A program made the position numbers and the translations under genes. The notes beneath the pieces are model-generated. The model had not been told where the DNA came from, did not search any database, and was given only the letters and a program-made list of their open reading frames with translations. This document shows, piece by piece, positions 49,237-57,881 of a DNA stretch of 64,000 bases. The stretch's first letter is position 1; every line of letters begins with the position of its first letter. Origin of the DNA: Streptomyces fodineus (GTDB lineage Bacteria; Actinomycetota; Actinomycetes; Streptomycetales; Streptomycetaceae); NCBI RefSeq assembly GCF_001735805.1, contig NZ_CP017248.1:4340001-4404000 (forward strand), read 5' to 3'.

Positions 49237-49761
49237 TCAGTGCAGGGGGAGCAGCATGATGATGTCGTCGCGGTCGTCGCCGGGAGCCACCCGGATGGCG
49301 CCGGGTACGCGGCCGACCTCCTTGTAGCCACAGGAGCCGTAGAACCGCTCCAGGCCGAGGCCGCCCCGGCAGGTCAGCCGTATCGCGTCGATGCCGTCGA
49401 AGGTGCGGGCCGCGTCCGCGGCGGCCGCCAGCAGGTCACGGCCGTACCCCTTGCCCTGGTGCCGGGGGTGGACCATCACCGTGTACAGCCACACCCAGTG
49501 CGTCTGGAGCCGGTGCGTGTTGAAGGCGAAGAACGCGGTCGCGGCCGGCTCGCCCGTCTCGTCGCAGCCGACGAGCAGCCGGTGCCGCCCCTCGGCCATG
49601 CCCACGAAGTGCTTCACCAGCTCCGGCCGGACGTCCTCCCGGCTCACCGGCGGTACGAAGCCCACGGCGCCGCCCGCGTCGGAGACGTCCGTCCACAGGT
49701 CGAGGATGCCGTCGCGCAGGGCCGGCGTAATGGCGGGGTCCAGGGTGAAAGTAAGTGGCAT
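49237..49761 (-). CDS. GNAT-family N-acetyltransferase
   Basis: 174 residues with the acetyl-CoA-binding motif V-H-P-R-H-Q-G-K-G-Y-G-R at about 97-108, after the V-W-L-Y-T-V-M beta strand, and G-L-E-R-F-Y-G-S-C-G-Y-K near 135. Substrate unknown. No clear ribosome-binding site is seen. Confidence 0.87.
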   Translation of the reverse strand: MPLTFTLDPAITPALRDGILDLWTDVSDAGGAVGFVPPVSREDVRPELVKHFVGMAEGRHRLLVGCDETGEPAATAFFAFNTHRLQTHWVWLYTVMVHPRHQGKGYGRDLLAAAADAARTFDGIDAIRLTCRGGLGLERFYGSCGYKEVGRVPGAIRVAPGDDRDDIIMLLPLH

Positions 49762-49777
49762 CGGGCCACTGTATCTA

Positions 49778-50440
49778 TTACCCGAGGGCGCGCGCAGCCA
49801 CTTTCAGATCGGCGACGAGGCCCTGGTACGCGGCCTTCCTGTCCTCGTCGTCCTGCGCCCGCAGCACCGACGAGGGGTGCACGGTCGGCACCAGCCGCTC
49901 CGGCCGCCCGTGGATCTCCTCCTCCAGTACGGTCCCGCGCACCTCCCCCACCCGGAACGACGACCCCAGCAGCGCCTTCCCGGCGGTCGCGCCCAGCACC
50001 ACGATCAGCTCGGGCTCGACCAGCGCCAGCTCCGCCGCGAGCCAGGGGCCGCAGGCGGTCATCTCCCGCAGGCTCGGCGCCTTGTGGATGCGGCGCTTGC
50101 GGGGCTCGGTCCGGGTGAACTTGAAGTGCTTGACCGCGTTGGTGACGTACGCGTCCGCCGGGTCTATGCCGGCTTCCGCCAGGGCGCGGTCGAGCAGTCT
50201 TCCGGCGGGGCCGACGAACGGCTTGCCCTGCCGGTCCTCCTGGTCACCGGGTTGTTCGCCGACGAGCATGACGCGGGCGTGCGCGTTGCCCGCGCCGAAC
50301 ACCGTCTGCGTGGCGTCCCGGTGCAGGGGGCACCCCCGGCAGTCGGCCGCGGCCTTGCGCAGGGCGGTGAGACTGGCGCCCTCCGGGACGAAGGGCTCCG
50401 CCGTGTAGGCGTCTTCGGGGGCGGTCGTACGGGAACTCAC
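49778..50440 (-). CDS. udgX: UdgX-type uracil-DNA glycosylase
   Basis: 220 residues. Motif A is G-E-Q-P-G-D-Q-E-D at 61-69 and motif B is V-H-P-S-S-V-L. The insertion K-R-R-I-H (115-119) is the R-loop that defines UdgX, in which the His bonds covalently to the uracil-excised DNA. Cys34, Cys37 and Cys130 are visible as iron-sulphur ligands; a fourth Cys is not obvious. It removes uracil from DNA and stays attached to the abasic site. Confidence 0.88.
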   Translation of the reverse strand: MSSRTTAPEDAYTAEPFVPEGASLTALRKAAADCRGCPLHRDATQTVFGAGNAHARVMLVGEQPGDQEDRQGKPFVGPAGRLLDRALAEAGIDPADAYVTNAVKHFKFTRTEPRKRRIHKAPSLREMTACGPWLAAELALVEPELIVVLGATAGKALLGSSFRVGEVRGTVLEEEIHGRPERLVPTVHPSSVLRAQDDEDRKAAYQGLVADLKVAARALG

Positions 50441-50472
50441 CGCCCCCGGGTACCCCCCTCAGCGCGCCCTGT

Positions 50473-51636
50473 TCACACCCGCATCGGCTGCGGCGACTCC
50501 CGGCGTGCCGGGTCGGGGCCGTCGTACTCGCGGATGATCTCGTACCGCGTGTTCCGCTCCACCGGGCGGAAGCCGGCGTCGCGGATCAGCTCCAGCAGGT
50601 CCTCGCGGGTCAGCTTGTTCGGCGTGCCGTAGTTGTCCGCGTCGTGGGTGATCTTGTACTCGACGACCGAGCCGTCCATGTCGTCCGCGCCGTGCTGGAG
50701 GGCCAGCTGGGCGGTCTGCACGCCGTGCATCACCCAGAAGACCTTCACGTGCGGGACGTTGTCGAACAACAGCCTCGACACCGCGAAGGTCTTCAGCGCC
50801 TCGGCGCCGGTCGCCATCCGGGTGCGGGCCTGAAGGCGGTTACGGACCTTGCCGTCCTTCATGTCCACGAAGTCGTGCTGGTAGCGCAGCGGGATGAAGA
50901 CCTGGAAGCCGTTCGTCTCGTCCTGCAGTTCGCGCAGCCGCAGGACGTGGTCGACCCGGTGCCTCGGCTCCTCGATGTGGCCGTAGAGCATGGTGCACGG
51001 GGTCTTCAGGCCCTTCTCGTGCGCCAGGCGGTGGATGCGGGACCAGTCCTCCCAGTGGGTCCGGTGGTCCACGATGTGCTGCCGGACCTCCCAGTCGAAG
51101 ATCTCCGCGCCGCCGCCGGTGAGCGACTCCAGGCCCGCGTCGATCAGCTCGTCCAGGATCTCCGAGGCCGACAGGCCGCTGATCGTCTCGAAGTGGTGGA
51201 TCTCCGTCGCCGTGAACGCCTTCAGGGAGACATCCGGCAGGGCGGCCTTGAGCTCGCGCAGGGACCGGGGGTAGTACCGCCACGGCAGGTTCGGGTGCAG
51301 GCCGTTGACGATGTGGAGCTCGGTGAGGCTCTCCGACTCCATCGCCTTGGCGAGCTTCACCGCCTCCTCGATGCGCATCGTGTACGCGTCCTTCTCCCCC
51401 GGCTTGCGCTGGAAGGAGCAGTAGGCGCAGGAGGCCGTGCACACGTTGGTCATGTTCAGGTGCCGGTTGACGTTGAAGTGCACCACGTCGCCGTTCTTGC
51501 GGGTGCGCACCTCGTGGGCGAGGCCGCCGAGCCACGCCAGGTCGTCCGACTCGTACAGCGCGATGCCGTCCTCGCGGGTCAGCCGCTCACCGGAGCGGAC
51601 CTTCTCCTCCAGCTCGCGCTTGAGCCCGACGTCCAT
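50473..51636 (-). CDS. mqnE: aminodeoxyfutalosine synthase MqnE (radical SAM)
   Basis: 387 residues from ATG 51636, with AAGGTG seven bases upstream. Cys66, Cys70 and Cys73 form the C-x3-C-x2-C cluster motif after N-R-H-L-N-M-T-N-V. Known role: it joins 3-enolpyruvylbenzoate, the MqnA product, to the SAM adenosyl group to give aminofutalosine. Upstream lies an Lrp-type regulator and then the late-step UbiX/UbiA/UbiD-like genes. Confidence 0.93.
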   Translation of the reverse strand: MDVGLKRELEEKVRSGERLTREDGIALYESDDLAWLGGLAHEVRTRKNGDVVHFNVNRHLNMTNVCTASCAYCSFQRKPGEKDAYTMRIEEAVKLAKAMESESLTELHIVNGLHPNLPWRYYPRSLRELKAALPDVSLKAFTATEIHHFETISGLSASEILDELIDAGLESLTGGGAEIFDWEVRQHIVDHRTHWEDWSRIHRLAHEKGLKTPCTMLYGHIEEPRHRVDHVLRLRELQDETNGFQVFIPLRYQHDFVDMKDGKVRNRLQARTRMATGAEALKTFAVSRLLFDNVPHVKVFWVMHGVQTAQLALQHGADDMDGSVVEYKITHDADNYGTPNKLTREDLLELIRDAGFRPVERNTRYEIIREYDGPDPARRESPQPMRV

Positions 51637-51674
51637 GCCAACACCTTTCTCCGACAGCACGGCCAACCGTATCC

Positions 51675-52130
51675 CTACACCTCTTCGGGCAGCTCCCCGA
51701 CCCGGTTCTCCCACTTCGTGGACAGCACGATGGTGGTACGGGTCCGGGAGACGCCCTTGGTGCCGCTGAGCCGCCGGATGATCCGCTCCAGGCCGTCCAC
51801 GTCCGTGGCGCGCACCTTGAGCATGTAGGAGTCGTCGCCGGCGATGAACCAGCAGTCCTCGATCTCCGGCAGGTCCCGCAGCCGCTGGGCCACGTCCTCG
51901 TGGTCGGCGGCGTCGGAGAGCGAGATGCCGATCAGCGCGGTGACGCCGAGGCCGAGGGAGGCCGAGTCCACCGTGGCGCGGTAACCGGTGATGACACCGG
52001 CCGCCTCCAGACGGTTGATGCGGTCGGTGACGCTGGGGCCCGACAGGCCGACGAGACGCCCCAGCTCCGCGTACGAGGCCCGGCCGTTCTCCCTCAGGGC
52101 CTGGATGAGCTGCCTGTCCACCGCGTCCAT
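51675..52130 (-). CDS. Lrp/AsnC-family transcriptional regulator
   Basis: 151 residues from ATG 52130, with GGAAGG upstream; much longer in-frame extensions are shadows of the UbiX gene. The N-terminal helix-turn-helix (D-R-Q-L-I-Q-A-L-R-E-N-G-R-A-S-Y-A-E-L) is followed by the RAM ligand-binding domain. Amino acids are the usual ligands. It lies between mqnE and the UbiX-like gene and may control them. Confidence 0.9.
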   Translation of the reverse strand: MDAVDRQLIQALRENGRASYAELGRLVGLSGPSVTDRINRLEAAGVITGYRATVDSASLGLGVTALIGISLSDAADHEDVAQRLRDLPEIEDCWFIAGDDSYMLKVRATDVDGLERIIRRLSGTKGVSRTRTTIVLSTKWENRVGELPEEV

Positions 52131-52183
52131 GCGATCGAAGCCTTCCGGTGAAAGTTCCTGAAGTGATGAGAGCGTGATGAGAG

Positions 52184-52864
52184 CTACTGCTGGTTGCCTG
52201 GTGAGCCGCCGCCCAGCTCGCCCTTCCAGCGCCGGTACAGGCCGTGCTCGACGCCGGCCGCGTCCAGCACCCGCCCGGCGACGAAGTCCACCAGGTCCTG
52301 AATGTGGGTGGCGCCCGCGTAGAAGCCGGGCGAGACCGGTACGACGGCGGCGCCGGCGTCGTCCAGCGTGACGAGGTGCCGCAGGGTCTGGCCGTTCAAG
52401 GGGGTCTCCCGTACGGCCACCACCAGCGTCCGGCGCTCCTTGAGGGTGACGCTCGCCGCTCGCTGCAACAGGTCCTTGGACAGCCCGAGGGCGACTCCGG
52501 CCACACAGGCGGTGGAGGCCGGCACGATGATCATCCCCTTCGCCGGGTACGACCCCGAGGACGGCCCGGCCGCGAGGTCGCCCGCGCTCCAGTACCGCAT
52601 CGCGCCGAGGTCCACGTCGAAGGTCCCGGGCTTGCCGTCGGCGCCCCGGGCCAGCCATTCCCGCAGGTCGTCCCGCCAGTGGGCGTCGCGGAACGAGATA
52701 CCCGTCTCGTCCAGCAGGGTCAGCCGCGAGGCCCGGCTGACCACCAGGTCGACCGCCTCCCCCGCCTCCAGCAACGCCCGCAGCACAGCCGCCGCATACG
52801 GCGTCCCGGACGCACCGGACACCCCCACGATCCAAGGCACGCGCTGCGATTCTCCTGCGTTCAC
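52184..52864 (-). CDS. mqnM: UbiX-family flavin prenyltransferase
   Basis: 226 residues with the UbiX start G-V-S-G-A-S-G-T-P-Y-A and the later S-T-A-C-V-A-G-V-A and R-E-T-P-L-N motifs. Family role: it makes prenylated FMN, the cofactor of UbiD decarboxylases. The UbiD-like gene (53792-55243) is two genes upstream in the same run, so it serves the late steps of futalosine-type menaquinone synthesis. The symbol mqnM is from memory of the pathway literature and is the least certain part. Confidence 0.88.
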   Translation of the reverse strand: MNAGESQRVPWIVGVSGASGTPYAAAVLRALLEAGEAVDLVVSRASRLTLLDETGISFRDAHWRDDLREWLARGADGKPGTFDVDLGAMRYWSAGDLAAGPSSGSYPAKGMIIVPASTACVAGVALGLSKDLLQRAASVTLKERRTLVVAVRETPLNGQTLRHLVTLDDAGAAVVPVSPGFYAGATHIQDLVDFVAGRVLDAAGVEHGLYRRWKGELGGGSPGNQQ

Positions 52865-52892
52865 ACTTTGAGCGTACCGGCGGACCGAACCG

Positions 52893-53795
52893 TCAGACGG
52901 TCAGCCCCCGCACCAGCAGGTCGAGCAGCGCGCACACGAACAGGGCGATGCCGATGAAACCGTTGACGCTGAAGAAGGCCCTGTTCAGGCGGGACAGGTC
53001 ATGGGGGCGGACGATCGAGTGCTCGTAGAGGAACGCGCCCGCGACGACCAGCAGGCCGAACCAGAAGAAAACACCCGCGCCGGTGACGACGGCGTACCAG
53101 ACGAACAGCGCCGTCGTGATCGTGTGGCAGGCCCGCGCGCCCCAGATCGCCGCCGGGATGCCGAAGCGGGCCGGGACCGACAGGACGCCGATCTCGCGGT
53201 CGGTCTCGACGTCCTGGCAGGCGTAGATCAGGTCGAAGCCGCCGATCCAGACGCCGACGGCCAGGCCGAGGATCACCGCCTCCCAGTTCCAGGAACCGGA
53301 GATGGCGAGCCAGCCGCCGATCGGGCCCATGGACTGGGCGAGGCCGAGGATGGCCTGCGGGAAGTTCGTGAAGCGCTTGCCGTAGGGGTAGATCACCATC
53401 GGGATCACCGCCACCGGGGCCAGCGCCAGGCACAGGGGGTTCAGCAGGGCCGCCGCGCCCAGGAAGATCACCAGGGCGATCAGGGCGCCGGTCCAGGCGT
53501 GGCGGACCGACATCGCACCGGTGACGAGTTCGCGGTGGGCCGTACGGGGGTTACGGGCGTCGATCTCGCGGTCGATGATCCGGTTGACCGCCATCGCGAA
53601 CGTGCGCAGGCCGACCATGCACACGGTGACCAGCAGCAGCCGGCCCCAGTGGATGATCCTGTCCCACTCGTACATCGCCGTGAGGGAGGCGATGTAGGCG
53701 AAGGGCAGGGCGAAGACCGAGTGCTCGATCATCACCAGGCGCAGGAAGGCCTTCGTGCGTCCCGGCTGAGGGATCGCGGCAGAGGCGCTGCTCAC
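52893..53795 (-). CDS. mqnP: UbiA-type prenyltransferase MqnP
   Basis: 300 residues from GTG 53795, with AAGGAG eight bases upstream. Seven to nine membrane helices and two Asp-rich motifs (N-R-I-I-D-R-E-I-D and D-V-E-T-D-R-E-I) identify a UbiA family enzyme. It attaches the isoprenoid tail to the dihydroxynaphthoate ring. GTG overlaps the UbiD gene stop (GTGA). Located in the membrane. Confidence 0.9.
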   Translation of the reverse strand: MSSASAAIPQPGRTKAFLRLVMIEHSVFALPFAYIASLTAMYEWDRIIHWGRLLLVTVCMVGLRTFAMAVNRIIDREIDARNPRTAHRELVTGAMSVRHAWTGALIALVIFLGAAALLNPLCLALAPVAVIPMVIYPYGKRFTNFPQAILGLAQSMGPIGGWLAISGSWNWEAVILGLAVGVWIGGFDLIYACQDVETDREIGVLSVPARFGIPAAIWGARACHTITTALFVWYAVVTGAGVFFWFGLLVVAGAFLYEHSIVRPHDLSRLNRAFFSVNGFIGIALFVCALLDLLVRGLTV

Positions 53796-55243
53796 AGGCC
53801 GTACTCCTTCCAGCGGCGGTCCACCAGGGCCGCCGTATCGGGGTCGGAGAGGACCATCTCCGGCCAGCCTCCGTCCCTCGTGTAGCCCTCCTCCGGCCAC
53901 TTCCTGGTGGCGTCGATCCCCGCCTTGCCGCCCCAGAACTGCTGGTAGGAGGCGTGGTCGAGATGGTCGACGGGGCCTTCGACGACGGTGAGGTCACGGG
54001 CGTAGTCGGTGTTGCCGAGGGCCCGCCAGGCGACCTCGTGCAGATCGTGCACATCGCAGTCGGCGTCCACGACCACGATCAGCTTGGTCAGGGACATCAT
54101 GTGGGCGCCCCAGACCGCGTGCATCACCTTCTGCGCGTGCTTGGGGTACTTCTTGTCGATCGAGACGATCGCGCAGTTGTGGAAGCCGCCGGCCTCGGGC
54201 AGGTGGTAGTCCACGATGTCCGGGACGATGATCTTGAGGAGGGGCAGGAAGAAGCGTTCCGTGGCGCGGCCGAGCGGGCCGTCCTCCGTGGGCGGGCGCC
54301 CGACCACGATCGACTGCAGCAGCGGGCGCTTCCGCATCGTCACGCAGTCGATCTTCAGCGCTGGGAAGGGTTCCTGCGGGGTGTAGAAACCGGTGTGGTC
54401 GCCGAAGGGGCCCTCGGGCAGCATCTCGCCCGGCTCCAGCCAGCCCTCCAGGACGACCTCGGCGTTCGCCGGGACCTGGAGCGGGACCGTCTTGCAGTCG
54501 ACCATCTCGATCCGCTTGCCCGCGATGAACCCGGCGAACAGGTACTCGTCGATGTCACCGGGGAGGGGGGCGGTGGAGGCGTAGGTGACGGCCGGGGGAC
54601 AGCCGAAGGCGATGGCGACCGGCAGCCGTTCGCCCCTCCTCGCCGCGACCTGGTAGTGGTTGCGGCTGTCCTTGTGGATCTGCCAGTGCATGCCGATGGT
54701 GCGCCGGTCGTGGCGCTGGAGGCGGTAGAGCCCGAGGTTGCGGATGCCGGTCTCGGGGTCCTTGGTGTGCGTGAGCCCCAGGTTGAAGAAGGAGCCGCCG
54801 TCCCGGGGCCAGGTGAACAGGGCCGGGAGCCGGTCGAGGTCCACCTCGTCGCCGTGCAGGACGACCTCCTGCGCGGGGGCCTCCTTGACCTTTTTCGGCG
54901 GCACGTGGGTCATCGCGCCGAGCTTGCCGAAGGCCTCGCGCACACCGACGAAGCCGTGCGGCAGCTCGGGCCGCAGCAGGCCGCCGATCTTCTCGGAGAT
55001 CTCGCCGTACGACTTCAGGCCCAGCGCCTTCAGCAGGCGGCGGTCGGTGCCGAAGACGTTCATGGCGAGGGGCATCGCCGAGCCCTTCACGTTCTCGAAG
55101 AGCAGCGCCGGGCCGCCGGACTTCTGCACCCGGTCGACGATCTCGCCCACTTCCAGAAAGGGGTCGACCTCGGCCTTGATGCGCTTGAGGTCGCCCTCGC
55201 GCTCCAGCGACCGCAGCAGGGAGCGAAGATCGTCGTAAGCCAT
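53792..55243 (-). CDS. mqnL: UbiD-family decarboxylase of menaquinone synthesis
   Basis: 483 residues, standard UbiD length, with P-R-D-G-G-S-F-F-N-L near 135, G-P-F-G-D-H-T-G-F-Y and the C-terminal R-K-W-P-E-E-G-Y. UbiD enzymes use prenylated FMN to remove aromatic carboxyl groups. Coupling to mqnP and proximity to the UbiX-like gene indicate the dihydroxynaphthoate branch of menaquinone synthesis. The symbol mqnL is from memory. Confidence 0.9.
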   Translation of the reverse strand: MAYDDLRSLLRSLEREGDLKRIKAEVDPFLEVGEIVDRVQKSGGPALLFENVKGSAMPLAMNVFGTDRRLLKALGLKSYGEISEKIGGLLRPELPHGFVGVREAFGKLGAMTHVPPKKVKEAPAQEVVLHGDEVDLDRLPALFTWPRDGGSFFNLGLTHTKDPETGIRNLGLYRLQRHDRRTIGMHWQIHKDSRNHYQVAARRGERLPVAIAFGCPPAVTYASTAPLPGDIDEYLFAGFIAGKRIEMVDCKTVPLQVPANAEVVLEGWLEPGEMLPEGPFGDHTGFYTPQEPFPALKIDCVTMRKRPLLQSIVVGRPPTEDGPLGRATERFFLPLLKIIVPDIVDYHLPEAGGFHNCAIVSIDKKYPKHAQKVMHAVWGAHMMSLTKLIVVVDADCDVHDLHEVAWRALGNTDYARDLTVVEGPVDHLDHASYQQFWGGKAGIDATRKWPEEGYTRDGGWPEMVLSDPDTAALVDRRWKEYGL

Positions 55244-55318
55244 GTGTCCCAGTATCTGCCACCCGCTACTCTGGCCCGGTCACCGGGGCCGTCTCATCTC
55301 GTCGGGGGATCGCACGCC

Positions 55319-55606
55319 ATGCTCAGGTATCTGCCGTTCCTGTTGGTGCTGGCCCTGTGGATCTACGCCTTCGTGGACTGTCTGAACACCCCTGAGGAAG
55401 AGGTGCGGCATCTGCCGAAGCCGGCGTGGGTGGTCGTCATCCTGCTCTTCGGCGAGGTGCTGGTGGGGCCGGTCGCCTGGCTGATCACCGGCCGGGTGCG
55501 GCGCACGGCCCCGGCGGAGGGCGCCACGCCCGCGCAGTGGCTCGCCCCCGACGACAACCCCGAGTTCCTCAAGTCGCTGGGCAAGGACGACCCCGAGAAG
55601 GGCTGA
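55319..55606 (+). CDS. PLDc_N-domain small membrane protein
   Basis: 95 residues. Two membrane helices (about 3-20 and 39-57) with the PLDc_N pattern (L-W-I-Y-A-F-V-D-C and K-P-A-W-V-V-V-I-L-L-F) and a polar tail. It starts at ATG 55319 and is followed directly by the LysR gene, whose ATG overlaps its stop (TGATG). Function unknown. Confidence 0.82.
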   Translation: MLRYLPFLLVLALWIYAFVDCLNTPEEEVRHLPKPAWVVVILLFGEVLVGPVAWLITGRVRRTAPAEGATPAQWLAPDDNPEFLKSLGKDDPEKG

Positions 55607-56496
55607 TGGAACTCCGGCTGCTCGTCACCTTCGAGAAGGTCGCCACGGTGCTGAGCTTCACCCGGGCCGCGGCCGAGCTGTCGTACGCGCAGTCCAGCGT
55701 GACCGGTCAGATCCGTGCCCTGGAGTCCTCCCTCGGCGTCGAGCTGTTCGACCGGCTCGGCAGCCGGATCCGGCTCACCGACGCCGGTGAGCGGCTGCTG
55801 CCGTACGCCCGGCAGATCATCGAGCTGGCGCAGGAGGCCCGGTCGGTCGTCGTCGAGCCGGAGGAGCCGTCCGGCACTCTCACCGTCGGGACCATGGAGT
55901 CGCTCACCTCCTACCGGCTGCCGCCGCTGCTGGAGTACTTCCACCACCGCCACCCCGGGGTACGGCTCGCGCTGCGCACCACCATCGGCGACGAGACCCG
56001 GCAGGCGCTGCGTCAGGGCACGTACGACGTCGGGTTCCTGATGGAGGAGGAGACCGGGCATCCGGGGCTGGAGACCGCTGTGCTGGCGGTCGAGCCGCTG
56101 GCGCTGGTCGCGGCGCCCGGACACCCCCTCGCCGGGGTGGCCGTCGCCACCGCCGACCTCGTGGCCCAACCCCTGCTGGCCACCGAGCCCGGCTGTGCCT
56201 ACCGGGACCTGTTCGAGCGGGAGCTGAAAGCGCTCGGGGAGGCGGACTTCATGGAGTTCGGCACGATCGAGGCCACCAAGCGCGCGGCGGCGGCCGGTCT
56301 CGGGATCTCGCTGCTGCCCGAGGTGACGGTCGCCGCCGAACTCGCGGAGGGCTCTCTCGTACGGCTCGCCTGGGAGCCGCCGTTCACGCTTCGGACGCAA
56401 CTGGCGTGGCGGTCCGGGAAGCGGCTTCCGGCGCATGCCCGGCTGTTCCTGGAGCAGGCGCGGCGGCTGGTGTCCGAACAGGGCGGGCGAGGGTGA
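55606..56496 (+). CDS. LysR-family transcriptional regulator
   Basis: 296 residues from ATG 55606. Helix-turn-helix F-T-R-A-A-A-E-L-S-Y-A-Q-S-S-V-T-G-Q-I-R-A-L at about 18-39, then a full effector domain. It converges on the EamA transporter gene and overlaps it by 113 bases, so the two mRNAs are antisense at their ends. Target unknown; the overlapping transporter is a candidate. Confidence 0.88.
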   Translation: MELRLLVTFEKVATVLSFTRAAAELSYAQSSVTGQIRALESSLGVELFDRLGSRIRLTDAGERLLPYARQIIELAQEARSVVVEPEEPSGTLTVGTMESLTSYRLPPLLEYFHHRHPGVRLALRTTIGDETRQALRQGTYDVGFLMEEETGHPGLETAVLAVEPLALVAAPGHPLAGVAVATADLVAQPLLATEPGCAYRDLFERELKALGEADFMEFGTIEATKRAAAAGLGISLLPEVTVAAELAEGSLVRLAWEPPFTLRTQLAWRSGKRLPAHARLFLEQARRLVSEQGGRG

Positions 56497-57340
56497 CCCT
56501 GAGGCTCGCGGTCACGATCAGCGGCACGCCCAGCGCCTGGACGAGCCCGATGTGGTGGCCGTAGACCAGCCAGTCCATCAGCATCGCCACGGCCGGGTAG
56601 ACGAAGGCCAGTACGGCGATCTTCGCGGTCGGCAGCTTGGCGTACGCGGCGTACATCAGGACGTACATCACACCGGTGTGGATCAGACCGAGTCCGGCGA
56701 GCCAGCCCCAGCCCCAGCCGACTGCGCGCATCGCGCCGAAGTCCGCGAAGGGGAGCAGCAGCGGGATGCCCACCAGGACCTGGACGAGGGCGATCAGATG
56801 CGGGCGTACACCGGTGATCCGCTTGGTGACCAGGGTGGACAGGCCGTAGAGCAGGGCGGCGAGGAGGGCCTGGCCGATGCCGAGCACGTACGACCCGCCG
56901 CGCGCGAAGTCGCCGGGGGTGACGCCCGACACCAGGACCAGCCCGGCGAAGGCCACGGCGATCCAGCCGGCCTTCGCGGCGGTGAGCCGTTCGCGGAACA
57001 GCAGGGCGCCGAGGAGCACCACGTAGAACGGCTGCGTGTGGTAGACGACCGTGGCGACCGAGATGGAGGTGTTCTCGTACGACGAGAACAGCAGCACCCA
57101 GTTGAAGACGATGAACACCCCGCCGAGCACGGCGAGTCCAAGGGTGCGGCGGGTGAAGCCGTGGTCGCGCAGCCAGCCGCGGGCGGCGACGTAGCCGCCG
57201 AGGGCGAGGGCGCCGAACAGGACGCGGAAGAAGACGACGTCGAAGGGTGAGGCCCCCGACTCGACGACGAAGACGCCGAGCGTGCCGGAGAGCATCATGG
57301 CGGTGGTCAGCTGGGCCGTGCCCTTGAGTTCCGAGGTCAT
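56384..57340 (-). CDS. EamA-family (drug/metabolite) transporter
   Basis: 318 residues with about ten membrane helices in two EamA repeats. V-V-Y-H-T-Q-P-F-Y-V-V-L is a conserved helix of the RhaT-like group. Substrate unknown. An Ala/Pro-rich cytoplasmic tail (about 285-318) lies in the part that overlaps the LysR gene. Confidence 0.86.
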   Translation of the reverse strand: MTSELKGTAQLTTAMMLSGTLGVFVVESGASPFDVVFFRVLFGALALGGYVAARGWLRDHGFTRRTLGLAVLGGVFIVFNWVLLFSSYENTSISVATVVYHTQPFYVVLLGALLFRERLTAAKAGWIAVAFAGLVLVSGVTPGDFARGGSYVLGIGQALLAALLYGLSTLVTKRITGVRPHLIALVQVLVGIPLLLPFADFGAMRAVGWGWGWLAGLGLIHTGVMYVLMYAAYAKLPTAKIAVLAFVYPAVAMLMDWLVYGHHIGLVQALGVPLIVTASLRVTLARPVRTPAAAPAPGTAGHAPEAASRTATPVASEA

Positions 57341-57451
57341 GGCGATGACGCTAGAACCGGGCAGGACATCGATCCACGGGCCGGTGCGGGGCGTTGCCGA
57401 TGGGCCGATCGGCGGCGCCGATGCGCGCAGGTCGCGGGCGGCCCGGCCGGG

Positions 57452-57775
57452 TCAGTCGCCCTTGAGGACCAGGTCCAGCAGCCCCGGGAAGCGGGCGTCG
57501 AACTCGGCCCGGCGCAGCCGGTTGACCCGGCGGGGGCCCTCGTCGCGCTGCTCCACCAGCCCGGCCCCGCGCAGCACCGCGAGGTGGTGGCTGAGGGCGG
57601 CCTTGCCGACCGGCACGTCGAAGCTGCCGCAGCTGCGGGTCCAGTCGGCGGCGCGGGCCAGCTCCCTGACCAGGGTGAGGCGCACGGGGTCGGCGAGAGC
57701 GGCCAGCGCCGTGAGGAGGGGCACCTCGTCGGGGTGGGTGTGCTCCGGGGCGGCCCGGTGACTGCCGACTGCCAC
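57452..57775 (-). CDS. ArsR-family transcriptional regulator
   Basis: 107 residues. The winged helix is clear (L-A-D-P-V-R-L-T-L-V-R-E-L, A-A-L-S-H-H-L-A-V-L-R-G-A-G-L-V). One Cys (S-C-G-S-F) is present, but no paired C-x-C metal site, so it may sense redox or a small molecule rather than metal. GTG 57775. It diverges from a quinone oxidoreductase gene and palindromic sites lie between them. Confidence 0.88.
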   Translation of the reverse strand: MAVGSHRAAPEHTHPDEVPLLTALAALADPVRLTLVRELARAADWTRSCGSFDVPVGKAALSHHLAVLRGAGLVEQRDEGPRRVNRLRRAEFDARFPGLLDLVLKGD

Positions 57776-57806
57776 GGCACGCTCCCCTCATGCGGTGTCC
57801 CTTGCC

Positions 57807-57840
57807 GAGTGTTCGATGAAAACCATACACTCGTGAGTGT
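57807..57840. promoter_or_regulatory. ArsR operator region
   Basis: ACACTC-GT-GAGTGT (57827-57840) is a near-palindrome with perfect six-base arms. GAGTGTTCG occurs twice as a direct repeat (57807-57815 and 57835-57843). The sites lie between the divergent ArsR and oxidoreductase genes. Confidence 0.7.
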
Positions 57841-57881
57841 TCGCTTTTGATTGAACAGTCGGGTCGAGCCAGGGGTGTGGC

